This document shows positions 53,887 through 62,210 of a stretch of DNA of 64,000 nucleotides, piece by piece. Source of the DNA: Anaeroplasmataceae bacterium (lineage in GTDB: Bacteria > Bacillota_I > Bacilli_A > Acholeplasmatales > Anaeroplasmataceae). How positions within the stretch are numbered: the stretch's first letter is position 1; every line of letters begins with the position of its first letter. The translations under genes and the position numbers were made by a program. The notes beneath the pieces were generated by a model. It saw nothing but the letters and a program-made list of their open reading frames with translations. It was not told where the DNA came from and made no database searches. The stretch spans positions 1 to 64,000 of the forward strand of contig JAHHSV010000002.1 of NCBI GenBank assembly GCA_020025015.1. The letters are read 5' to 3'.

Positions 53887-54414
53887 TTAAAATAATATTT
53901 CACCAGTAAGTGATTTTAAAACAATACCATTTTCATCTAAAATACCATAGGAACGTGGACTATTTTCCTTAGGTAGGGTAATACTTCCAACATTAACATA
54001 TGCTACACCATCAAATTCCTTAATACTAGGAATATGATAATGACCATATAAAACAGTTGCACCCTTAGGTACTAAATCCTCTTCGCTGAACTTTAGATGA
54101 TGACCATGAACTAAATAATAATATTTACCATTAAAATCTAAATTATAGTCGTCATGAATTTTAAATTTTAAAACCATCTGATCAACCTCAGCATCACAAT
54201 TACCCTTAACACAAATGATTTTATCTGCTAAATCATTTAAAATTGGAATAACCTTTTTAGGGTTATAGCTTTCAGGTAAATCATTACGAGGGCCATGATA
54301 TAAGACATCACCTAAGCAAATAATCTTATCACATTTTTCTTCCTCGAATAATCTTTTAATCTGTAAGGCTGAATCATATGAGCCATGGATATCTGATACA
54401 ACTAAATAACGCAT
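53887..54414 (-). CDS. YfcE/MJ0936-family metallophosphoesterase
   Basis: 175 aa cytoplasmic phosphodiesterase. The calcineurin-like metal motifs are all present: SDIHGSYD, GDVLYHGP, KGNCDAE, LVHGHH and LYGHYHIP. The natural substrate of the family is uncertain; E. coli YfcE acts on phosphodiester test substrates. It starts 2 bases after trmR and is last in the unit. Confidence 0.92.
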   Translation of the reverse strand: MRYLVVSDIHGSYDSALQIKRLFEEEKCDKIICLGDVLYHGPRNDLPESYNPKKVIPILNDLADKIICVKGNCDAEVDQMVLKFKIHDDYNLDFNGKYYYLVHGHHLKFSEEDLVPKGATVLYGHYHIPSIKEFDGVAYVNVGSITLPKENSPRSYGILDENGIVLKSLTGEILF

Positions 54415-54416
54415 AA

Positions 54417-55004
54417 TTACCTCTTCTTAAAGCTTATTGACATACCATCACCGCAATGATTAAATTCTGTCACATAGCCATCATTATTTTCTAAGTCTTC
54501 CTTAAATTTATTTAGCTTACGAATCATACTACGTAGGCTACGAGAATATTCGTGTAAATCATCCTTATCACATAAGCCGTGAAAATCTAAATTATCACAA
54601 ATAACCATACCATTTTCGCTTAATAAGGGCGTATATAAATCAAAGAACGTTTGATAAGAACCCTTAGCAGCATCAATAAAAATTAAATCAAACCTTAAAT
54701 CCTTTATTAAAGGTAATGCTTCCTTGGCATCACTAAAAACAACTTTAATTTTATCAGTTAAATTAAAGTCAGCAATATTTTTTAATGCTAATTCATACAT
54801 TTTAGGATCACGCTCGATAGTAACCACGTTTGTCCCAGCTAAGGCCATATTAATAGCACTATAGCCAATAGCAGTACCAACCTCTAGAACTCTATTAGGG
54901 TGATATTTTTTAATACTATCTAATAAAAATTCAAGTCCCGCATCTTGAATGATTGGGACATGATTTTCCTTGGCATAATCCTTAAGCTCTTTAATGGATT
55001 CCAT
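54417..55004 (-). CDS. trmR: SAM-dependent O-methyltransferase, TrmR/YrrM type
   Basis: 195 aa class I methyltransferase with VLEVGTAIGYSAINMA (SAM site), ERDPKMYELA, and FDLIFIDAAKGSYQTFF with CDNLDFHG as metal-site segments. The Bacillus homologue YrrM methylates 5-hydroxyuridine at tRNA position 34; the shared context with alaS, ruvX and a DUF1292 gene supports this. I chose the ATG that overlaps the DUF1292 stop (TAATG); a TTG nine bases earlier is less likely. Confidence 0.85.
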   Translation of the reverse strand: MESIKELKDYAKENHVPIIQDAGLEFLLDSIKKYHPNRVLEVGTAIGYSAINMALAGTNVVTIERDPKMYELALKNIADFNLTDKIKVVFSDAKEALPLIKDLRFDLIFIDAAKGSYQTFFDLYTPLLSENGMVICDNLDFHGLCDKDDLHEYSRSLRSMIRKLNKFKEDLENNDGYVTEFNHCGDGMSISFKKR

Positions 55005-55381
55005 TATTCGCAATCATGGCAGCCGCAGCAAGAGCCACAATGATCTTCGCCTTCTTCATCGTCTGCATCACAGCAATCGCCTTCACAGCATTCACTGCAA
55101 TGGCAGCCGCAGCTATGCTCATGCTCATGCTCTTCTTGGTGTGCTAAGAAGTCTTCTAATACATCTTGTAATAAATCCCATTCAGCATCATTTTCGATTG
55201 GTAATAATTTACCATTCTTATTGTCAGTTTCCTCAAAAATCATAGCAGTAATTTCATCAGTTTCTTCAATTTGGAATACTACATAGTTGTGTTTGAATTC
55301 CTCATTATAATGAGTAAAGATGATTTTGCATTTTAATTCCTTACCATTATTGTCTGTGATAGTCATAAATTCATTTTGCAT
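55004..55381 (-). CDS. DUF1292 protein with a Cys/His-rich C-terminal tail
   Basis: 125 aa. Residues 1-80 match DUF1292 (YrzB of Bacillus): FMTITDNNGKELKCKIIFTH, YVVFQIEE and ENDAEWDLLQDVLEDF. The function of the family is unknown. The last 40 residues are an extension of His, Cys and acidic residues (HEHEHSCGCHCSECC, then CC and HCGSCCGCHDC) with 12 Cys and 7 His, looking like a metallothionein-type metal-binding tail. The DNA for the tail is more GC-rich than its surroundings. It lies between ruvX and trmR as in Bacillus. Confidence 0.85.
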   Translation of the reverse strand: MQNEFMTITDNNGKELKCKIIFTHYNEEFKHNYVVFQIEETDEITAMIFEETDNKNGKLLPIENDAEWDLLQDVLEDFLAHQEEHEHEHSCGCHCSECCEGDCCDADDEEGEDHCGSCCGCHDCE

Positions 55382-55386
55382 ATTAA

Positions 55387-55803
55387 TTATCTCCTTCTAT
55401 CTAAATAATTTTGTAAAATAACAACCGCGGCCATCTCATCCTTCTTAGCTCGCCTGTCTTTTCTTTTAACATTACCTTGAAGCATAGCTCTATCGACAAG
55501 TGATGTGGTTAGTCTTTCATCTAAAAGTATAACATTAATGTCACTATTTTCCTCAATTTTTGCTTTAAAATCGAAAGAAATTTGAGCACGAACGCCACAA
55601 TCACCATTCATATGCTTAGGAAGGCCTAAGACAACAGTCTTAACCTTCTCCTTTTGGCATAATTGAATAGTATAGTCGATTGCTAAATCATAGCGGTCAT
55701 CAGGAAAACGATAGGTTTCTAAGGCTCTTGCAAGCATTTGAAGCTCATCAGAAATCGCAACACCTAAGGTTCTGCTTCCTAAATCTAATCCAATAATTCT
55801 CAT
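55387..55803 (-). CDS. ruvX: RuvX/YqgF-family RNase H-fold nuclease
   Basis: 138 aa. Acidic residues of the RNase H-like site lie in GLDLGSRTLGVA, LLDERLTT and the KDEMAAVVIL segment; GLPKHMNGDCG is typical. The family acts in 16S rRNA 5'-end maturation and was first named as a Holliday junction resolvase. The start overlaps the alaS stop (TAATG). Confidence 0.95.
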   Translation of the reverse strand: MRIIGLDLGSRTLGVAISDELQMLARALETYRFPDDRYDLAIDYTIQLCQKEKVKTVVLGLPKHMNGDCGVRAQISFDFKAKIEENSDINVILLDERLTTSLVDRAMLQGNVKRKDRRAKKDEMAAVVILQNYLDRRR

Positions 55804-58412
55804 TATTTTAAATATTCCTTAACCTTTTCTAATGCCTCTGCAAGCTTTGATACATCCTTACCACCAGCTTGGGCTAAATCAGGCTTACCACCGCCGCCGC
55901 CACCAGTAATCTTTGTTGCAACCTTGATAGTTTCAACGGCATTATAATTGCCCTTAGCATAGCAAACAAAGGTAATATTAGTTTCATTGTTATATGCTAA
56001 GAATACTAAATCTAGATTAAAGTTATTTGCTAGAGTCTTAGCAATTTCCTTTAATAAATTCTTATCAACATCCTTAATTTCCATAACAAGCTTGTTATTT
56101 TCAATTAAAGCCTCATATTTATTTAAATCAGCCATAGTATTACTCTTTAAGGCATCATTAATTTCTTTTTCTAAGCTATGTAATTCTGCTTGAGTATTAG
56201 CTAAAGCCTCTCTTAAATCTAAAACGAAGCGGTAACCCTTAGATGTAGGCTTTACAAATTTAACATTGTTAGTAACCTCAATGCCCTTTGCCTTAGCATC
56301 ACTAGCTAATTTAGCAGCCTTCTTTTCTAATTGGTAGCCTTCGCTAATAGAATTTGCTAAAGCTTCAACTAAAATTTCATTTGCATCACTAGATGTTGAA
56401 CCAGTAATTCTAAAGATACCAGAACCAATTGATTCATAGCTAATAATTTCAAAGTCCTCTAATAAACCTGTATGGCTAACGTGAGTACCACCACAAAATT
56501 CCTTAGAAACCTCCATATTAACAACACGAACCATATCGCCGTATTTTTCACCGAATAAAGCCATAGCACCTAGCTTACGAGCCTCTTCAATTGGCATAAT
56601 TCTAATATCAACCTTATGATCTTCCTTAATAAATCTATTTACCTCATCCTCAATTTGAATGATTTCAGCATCAGTTAAAGCATTGTAGTTATTAAAGTCA
56701 AAACGAACAAACTTATCATTTACCTGTTGACCTTGTTGGTGAACATGATCACCTAATACATCCTGTAAAGCCTTTTGTAATAAGTGAGCACCAGAGTGAT
56801 TTTTCATAACATGCTCACGATAATTTGCATCAACAATTGCCTTTACCTTATCATTAACCTTAAATGGATTTTCTTCTAAAGCATGTAGGGTTTGACCATT
56901 TGGCATTTTAATTACATCAATAACATTAATACCATTAATAATACCCTTATCACAAACCTGACCACCGCTTGTAGCATAGAAAGGAGTTTCATCTAAAACA
57001 ATTGCATTATCAAATACTGCAATTACCTTAGCTTCACATTCTAAGGTCTCATAGCCAACAAACTTAGATTCTTCCTTGAAGTTAAGGAAGGCTTCATTTT
57101 GACCACCCATTGATTGAATATCCTTACGGCTATTACGAGCTCTTTCCTTTTGACGCTCCATTGCAGCCTTAAAGCCCTCAACGTCAACCTTTACACCATG
57201 ATCTTCAGCATATTCCATAGTTAATTCTAATGGGAAGCCATAGGTATCATATAATAAGAAAGCATCATCACCAGATAAGATTTCCTTACCCTCTAGCATT
57301 TCTGCTAAACGCTTCTCACCAACTGTTAGAGTTTGTAAGAATTTAACCTCTTCGTTATTAATAATTTGCTTAACAATATCAACCTTTTCAGCTAGATATG
57401 GATAATAATCATTCATAATTTCAATTACAACATCAACTAAATCAGACATAAATGGCTTATCAATACCTAAGGTCTTAGCATATTTCATAGCACGACGTAA
57501 AACACGACGTAAAACATAACCACGGCCTTCATTTGATAGAGTAGCACCATCAGCTACGGCAAAGGTTACAGTTCTTACATGATCTGCGATAACCTTAAAG
57601 GCCATTTGGCCATCATACTTAACCTTGCTGATTTCTTCAACCTTTTTAATAATTGGCATGAATAAGTCAGTATCATAGTTAGTATCAACGCCTTGCATTA
57701 CACAGCATAATCTTTCTAGACCACAGCCTGTATCAATGTTTTTAGAAGGTAATTCCTTATATTCATCACGAGGAACGCCTATCTTTGAATTGTATTGACT
57801 AAATACGATATTCCAAATCTCGATAAAACGGTCATTTTCAATATCCTTTTCAATTAATTCCTTACCACGCTTATCATATTTCTCGCCACGGTCATAAAAC
57901 ATTTCTGTATCAGGTCCACAAGGGCCTTCACCAATTTCCCAGAAATTTGATTCTAGAGGAATTAAATGATTAGGATCAATACCATTTTCAATCCATAAAT
58001 CACGAGTTTCTAAATCATGATAATAATAAGTTATATAAAGCTTATCCTTAGAAAAGCCAAACCATTCATCACTGAATAATAATTCACAGGCCCAAGGAAT
58101 AACCTCTTTTTTGAAATAATCACCAATAGAGAAATTACCTAGCATTTCAAAGAAGGTATGGTGACGAGCAGTTCTACCCACATTTTCAATATCATTTGTA
58201 CGAATACATTTTTGGGCATTAGTAATTCTTGGGTTTAATGGAACCATTGTTCCATCAAAATATTTTTTAAGTGGTGTAACACCAGCATTTGTCCATAATA
58301 ATGTTGGATCATTTTGTGGTACTAGGCTAGCTGATTTCTCAACATTATGACCCTTAGACTTAAAAAAGTCTAACCACATTTGTCTTATTTGACTAGAGCT
58401 TAAATTTTTCAT
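55803..58412 (-). CDS. alaS: Alanyl-tRNA synthetase
   Basis: 869 aa. The class II catalytic core is N-terminal (RQMWLDFFKSKGH, ARHHTFFEMLGNFSIGDYF, GCGLERL), the editing domain has HSGAHLLQKALQ and CGGTHVSHTG zinc-binding residues, and the C-terminal DHHA1/C-Ala region has GGGGGGKPDLAQAGGKD. Normal length. The leader is short and shows no T-box. It leads the alaS-ruvX-DUF1292-trmR-phosphodiesterase unit. Confidence 0.98.
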   Translation of the reverse strand: MKNLSSSQIRQMWLDFFKSKGHNVEKSASLVPQNDPTLLWTNAGVTPLKKYFDGTMVPLNPRITNAQKCIRTNDIENVGRTARHHTFFEMLGNFSIGDYFKKEVIPWACELLFSDEWFGFSKDKLYITYYYHDLETRDLWIENGIDPNHLIPLESNFWEIGEGPCGPDTEMFYDRGEKYDKRGKELIEKDIENDRFIEIWNIVFSQYNSKIGVPRDEYKELPSKNIDTGCGLERLCCVMQGVDTNYDTDLFMPIIKKVEEISKVKYDGQMAFKVIADHVRTVTFAVADGATLSNEGRGYVLRRVLRRAMKYAKTLGIDKPFMSDLVDVVIEIMNDYYPYLAEKVDIVKQIINNEEVKFLQTLTVGEKRLAEMLEGKEILSGDDAFLLYDTYGFPLELTMEYAEDHGVKVDVEGFKAAMERQKERARNSRKDIQSMGGQNEAFLNFKEESKFVGYETLECEAKVIAVFDNAIVLDETPFYATSGGQVCDKGIINGINVIDVIKMPNGQTLHALEENPFKVNDKVKAIVDANYREHVMKNHSGAHLLQKALQDVLGDHVHQQGQQVNDKFVRFDFNNYNALTDAEIIQIEDEVNRFIKEDHKVDIRIMPIEEARKLGAMALFGEKYGDMVRVVNMEVSKEFCGGTHVSHTGLLEDFEIISYESIGSGIFRITGSTSSDANEILVEALANSISEGYQLEKKAAKLASDAKAKGIEVTNNVKFVKPTSKGYRFVLDLREALANTQAELHSLEKEINDALKSNTMADLNKYEALIENNKLVMEIKDVDKNLLKEIAKTLANNFNLDLVFLAYNNETNITFVCYAKGNYNAVETIKVATKITGGGGGGKPDLAQAGGKDVSKLAEALEKVKEYLK

Positions 58413-58470
58413 TGTGAAAACTCCCTCTTTTTTAGATATTTTTAGCTATAAAAGTCTATGATATTATACC

Positions 58471-58479
58471 ATAATTTAG
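58471..58479 (-). promoter_or_regulatory. Extended -10 promoter of alaS
   Basis: TGGTATAAT on the leftward strand about 60 bases before alaS; the -35 is weak. The leader is too short for a T-box. Confidence 0.55.
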
Positions 58480-58615
58480 AACTTTTGCACTAAATTTAGG
58501 CTATTTTTAATTATTTAAATTAAATAGTTTTAAAAAAACAATTTAAATTATATTTTTATCTTTAATTTGCCTATATATAATAGTGAAATAGTAAAATAAA
58601 ATGGAGGAATTGTCT

Positions 58616-58834
58616 ATGACACTAGGTGAATTAATGTATCGCGCAAGAACTAAACTAAGATTAACTCAGAAAGAGATAGCCAACCTTATGGCAATCTCTC
58701 AGGGCACATATTCTAGATTAGAAAGAAATCTACAAAATCCAACCCTTTATCAAATGATGCAAATAAGAATACATCTACATATAAGCCTTGATAAATTTTT
58801 CGATAATATACCTACAAAAAATCGTATGGTGTAA
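58616..58834 (+). CDS. Small XRE-type helix-turn-helix protein
   Basis: 72 aa, nearly all one Cro/C1 domain: LMYRARTKLRLTQKEIANLM then AISQGTYSRLERNLQNPTL. The ATG at 58616 has GGAGG 7 bases upstream; an in-frame ATG at 58601 precedes that site. A TATAAT-like box lies about 35 bases before. Lacking any other domain, it may be a dimeric repressor. Its last 23 bases overlap the recD2 3' end on the other strand, and it lies between alaS and recD2, which are otherwise co-oriented neighbours. Targets unknown; alaS is divergent from it and could be one. Confidence 0.8.
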   Translation: MTLGELMYRARTKLRLTQKEIANLMAISQGTYSRLERNLQNPTLYQMMQIRIHLHISLDKFFDNIPTKNRMV

Positions 58835-61073
58835 TGCCATCAATATCTTCTTCTATACTAGAAAAGGCCGATAATGGATCATTGATGATTTTATTATTTT
58901 TAATATCATCCTGACCTAATAGACGAATTAAAGTTGTGTTACGTAAGCTTTCACGTAGCACAATTTTTTTATCTAGTAAGGAAATTTCACCAATAATAAT
59001 TAGCTTTTCCTTAGCTCTGGTTATGGCAGTATAAATCAGCTTTTTCTTAAGCATTATTGAATAAGATTGAAATAATGGTAGGATTACATTTTTATATTCC
59101 GAGCCCTGACTTTTATGAATACTAATAGCATAAGCTAAGGTAATATTTTCTAAATCCTTACGCTCAAGGCTTACAATAGTACCATTGAAATCAGCCTTAA
59201 TGATGTCTCTATCGTCAACCCTTAGAATCTCTAAAATATAACCGATATCACCATTCATAATTTGCTTTTCTGGATCATTTTGAAGCTGTAATATCTTATC
59301 ACCCTTATAAAATATTCTATCTCCACTCATTATGAATTTGTCATTTTTATTGTATTCTCTTTGAATAAAAGCATTAGTTTCATCAATACCAGCAAGGCCG
59401 GCATACATTGGAATCAAAACCTCAATATCATCAGGATTTCCTTCTGTTCTTTTAAAATAAGCGTCTAAAATTAGCTTAAGCCTATCCTGGAAGCCTTTAG
59501 AATCACTATTGTAATAGAAAACCTCTTTTTTAGTATTAAAAACACTACGATCAATTCTTTGATTTAAAACCATATTGGCAAGCTTAATAATATTACTATC
59601 CTTAACCTGACGCATAATTTCCTTAAGCCTAAATGTTCTAATTTTATCCGAATGAATCATATCATGTAAAAATTCACCTGGTGAAACACTAGGAAGCTGA
59701 TTTTCATCACCAATAAAGATGACTCTAGCCTTATTACTAATCGCATTAAGTAAAATGCTAGCTAGCTCAATATCAATCATACTAGCCTCATCAATAATTA
59801 TTAGGCTATATGGTAGCTTATTATGCATGTTAAAGCTAAAGCCACCATCAAAGGTATAGCCCAAGGCCTTATGAATGGTTGAAGCTCCGTATTTAGTTGC
59901 CTCAGATAAACGCTTAGCCGCTCTACCTGTTGGAGCACATAACAATACCCCAAACTCATCACTATCTAAATCCTTACCAATTAAGCAAGAATACATATAT
60001 AATAAGCCCTTTACAATTGTTGTCTTACCTGTACCAGGTCCACCTGTAATAATCGCAATTTTTTCTTTAAATATTTCCTTTAAGGCCTCAGCCTGAAGAG
60101 CAGTATAGGTAATACTAAGCCTACCTTGAGAATAGCTATAGGCCTCCTCAATTTCTTTTTTACCAAAAGCCTTTGTTGGCTTTTCTTCTATTTCAATTAA
60201 TCTTTTAGCCACATTTTCTTCAGCCAGAAATAAAGTCTTTGGATAGACTCTATTTTCCACATTGATTATTCTATTTTCTTTAACTAAAACAAAAATATTA
60301 TCTCTTAATAAAGAAATCTTATCATTTTCAAATTGTAATAGTTTTAAGGTTGAAGAAATTAATTCATCTATCAAAATAAAAACATGACCATTTTGATAGC
60401 ACTCATTATTTAAATTATAAATTAAAGCTTCTTTAATTCTAATTGCATCTGTCTTTTTAAAGCCCATCTCTAAAGCAATTTTATCGCACTTTAAAAAACC
60501 AAAGCCTGCACAATCATAAATCAAGAAATAAGGATTTTCCTTAATTCGGTCTAAAATGGTCATACCATAATTTTCAAAAAGCTTATAGACCATACGACTA
60601 GTTAAGCCATAACTATAAAGCTCAACAAAAATTTGATCCTGCTTGTGATTAGCCTTTAAGGTTTCAATAAGAATTTTCTTCTTAGCTTTATTAAGTTTTT
60701 TAATAGAGTCTAAAGAGCCTTCATCCTCTAAAATTTTATTAATTGCATCTAGGCCTAAAGCATCAACAATTTCTGTAGCGATTGCCTTACCAATCCCCTT
60801 AAATTTATCACTCGATAAATAGCTGATTAACCCCTCATAATTGCTCTCAACTAAGGTAACCCTAGAAGCATAAAACTGATGACCATATTTAATATGCTCC
60901 TTATAATAGCCCTCAAAAAGATAAGTCAAGCCCTCCTCTAAGGGCTGAAAGCTTCCGCTTACAACTATCGACCTTTCAGTTTTTAAATCCTTAACTAAAA
61001 TTACCTTAAATAAAGAATCAGCACTTTCAAAAATTGTCTGCTTAAATGTAGCCTTTATTGACTCATTTTCCAT
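58812..61073 (-). CDS. recD2: ATP-dependent DNA helicase RecD2 (YrrC)
   Basis: 753 aa superfamily 1 helicase, 5'-3'. An N-terminal OB/helix-hairpin-helix region of RecD2 (about 1-300, FKGIGKAIATEIVDALG) precedes the helicase core: ITGGPGTGKTTIVKG (motif I), IIDEASMIDI (II), FIGDENQLPSVSPG (III) and YAISIHKSQGSEY with TAITRAKEKL (V, VI). It acts without RecBC, in replication and repair. The start overlaps the mnmA stop (TAATG). It has no visible terminator of its own. Confidence 0.95.
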   Translation of the reverse strand: MENESIKATFKQTIFESADSLFKVILVKDLKTERSIVVSGSFQPLEEGLTYLFEGYYKEHIKYGHQFYASRVTLVESNYEGLISYLSSDKFKGIGKAIATEIVDALGLDAINKILEDEGSLDSIKKLNKAKKKILIETLKANHKQDQIFVELYSYGLTSRMVYKLFENYGMTILDRIKENPYFLIYDCAGFGFLKCDKIALEMGFKKTDAIRIKEALIYNLNNECYQNGHVFILIDELISSTLKLLQFENDKISLLRDNIFVLVKENRIINVENRVYPKTLFLAEENVAKRLIEIEEKPTKAFGKKEIEEAYSYSQGRLSITYTALQAEALKEIFKEKIAIITGGPGTGKTTIVKGLLYMYSCLIGKDLDSDEFGVLLCAPTGRAAKRLSEATKYGASTIHKALGYTFDGGFSFNMHNKLPYSLIIIDEASMIDIELASILLNAISNKARVIFIGDENQLPSVSPGEFLHDMIHSDKIRTFRLKEIMRQVKDSNIIKLANMVLNQRIDRSVFNTKKEVFYYNSDSKGFQDRLKLILDAYFKRTEGNPDDIEVLIPMYAGLAGIDETNAFIQREYNKNDKFIMSGDRIFYKGDKILQLQNDPEKQIMNGDIGYILEILRVDDRDIIKADFNGTIVSLERKDLENITLAYAISIHKSQGSEYKNVILPLFQSYSIMLKKKLIYTAITRAKEKLIIIGEISLLDKKIVLRESLRNTTLIRLLGQDDIKNNKIINDPLSAFSSIEEDIDGITPYDFL

Positions 61074-62206
61074 TAATATAATCTTTTTTCTTCCTTCATA
61101 TAAACATCAGTAATAATGGCTCCACCAAGACAAATTTCGCCATCATATAATACAACAGCTTGACCTGGAGTAACCGCTCTAACTGGTTCTAAATAAATTA
61201 CTTCCATCTTATTATCTGGTAATAATTTAACCTTAACATTTATATCACTTTGACGGTATCTAAACTTAGCCTGATAAACCTTATCTTCACGAGGAATATC
61301 ATAAATAAAATTACAATCCTCAGCAAAGCAATGATCACTATAAAGATATGGATTATCGATTCCTTGACCAACAATAAGCTCGTTTTTCTTTAGGTTCTTT
61401 CCTAAAACAAACCAAGCATCATTATTGTACTCATTAGAACCACCAATACCTAAGCCCTTACGCTGACCAATTGTATAATACATTAAGCCATCATGTCTTG
61501 CTACAACCTTACCATCTAAAGTAACCATATTACCTGGTTTAGCTGGTAAATAGTTTTGTAAGAACTTCTTAAAGTTTCTTTCACCGATAAAGCAAATTCC
61601 GGTTGAATCCTTTTTCTTAGCTGTCGCAAGATTATTTTCTAAAGCTATTTCTCTTACTTCCTTCTTAGTTAAATCACCAACTGGGAATAAGGAATGCTTT
61701 AATTGGTCCTGTCTAAGCATACATAAGAAATAGGTTTGATCCTTATTAGAATCGACACCTCTTAATAAAATTGAATGATCAGGATAATGCTTAACCCTAG
61801 CATAGTGACCCATAGCTATATAGTCAGCTCCTAGCCTTTCTGCTTCCTTTAAGAAGGCATCAAACTTAATATATTTATTACACATAATGTCAGGATTTGG
61901 CGTTCTCCCCTTCTTATATTCATTTAAGAAATAAGTGAAAACATTATCCCAATATTCACCTATAAAATCAATACGATGTAATTTAATACCACATTCCTCT
62001 GCCACCTTTTCAGCATCCTGAAAATCACGCTCCTGTGGGCATACATCATCATTTAAATCTGGATTACCTAAAATATCATTGTTAGTAGCACTATCCCAAT
62101 TACGCATAAACATGCCCTCAACCTCATAGCCTTGCTTTAGTAATTCAATTATCGCAACACTACTATCAACACCACCAGATAATCCCAATATAACCTTCTT
62201 ACCCAT
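61073..62206 (-). CDS. mnmA: tRNA-specific 2-thiouridylase MnmA
   Basis: Adds sulfur to U34 of tRNAs for Lys, Glu and Gln. PP-loop GLSGGVDSSVA, catalytic Cys in PDIMCNKYIKF, the persulfide Cys in TGICFIGER. I chose the ATG after AGGTGG (377 aa, MGKKVILGLSGG); the longer form starting at 62230 overlaps the nadE end and adds an unlikely leader. It is followed without gap by recD2. Confidence 0.97.
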   Translation of the reverse strand: MGKKVILGLSGGVDSSVAIIELLKQGYEVEGMFMRNWDSATNNDILGNPDLNDDVCPQERDFQDAEKVAEECGIKLHRIDFIGEYWDNVFTYFLNEYKKGRTPNPDIMCNKYIKFDAFLKEAERLGADYIAMGHYARVKHYPDHSILLRGVDSNKDQTYFLCMLRQDQLKHSLFPVGDLTKKEVREIALENNLATAKKKDSTGICFIGERNFKKFLQNYLPAKPGNMVTLDGKVVARHDGLMYYTIGQRKGLGIGGSNEYNNDAWFVLGKNLKKNELIVGQGIDNPYLYSDHCFAEDCNFIYDIPREDKVYQAKFRYRQSDINVKVKLLPDNKMEVIYLEPVRAVTPGQAVVLYDGEICLGGAIITDVYMKEEKRLY

Positions 62207-62210
62207 TTTA

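Noticed and set aside
54994..55245. Rightward His/Arg/Ser-rich frame opposite the DUF1292 gene
   Set aside because: Its odd composition is the complement of the Cys/His-rich tail codons; no start signals.
58413..58600. Possible T-box leader upstream of alaS
   Set aside because: The extended -10 lies about 60 bases from alaS, too close for a T-box, and no T-box core sequence or terminator hairpin is seen.
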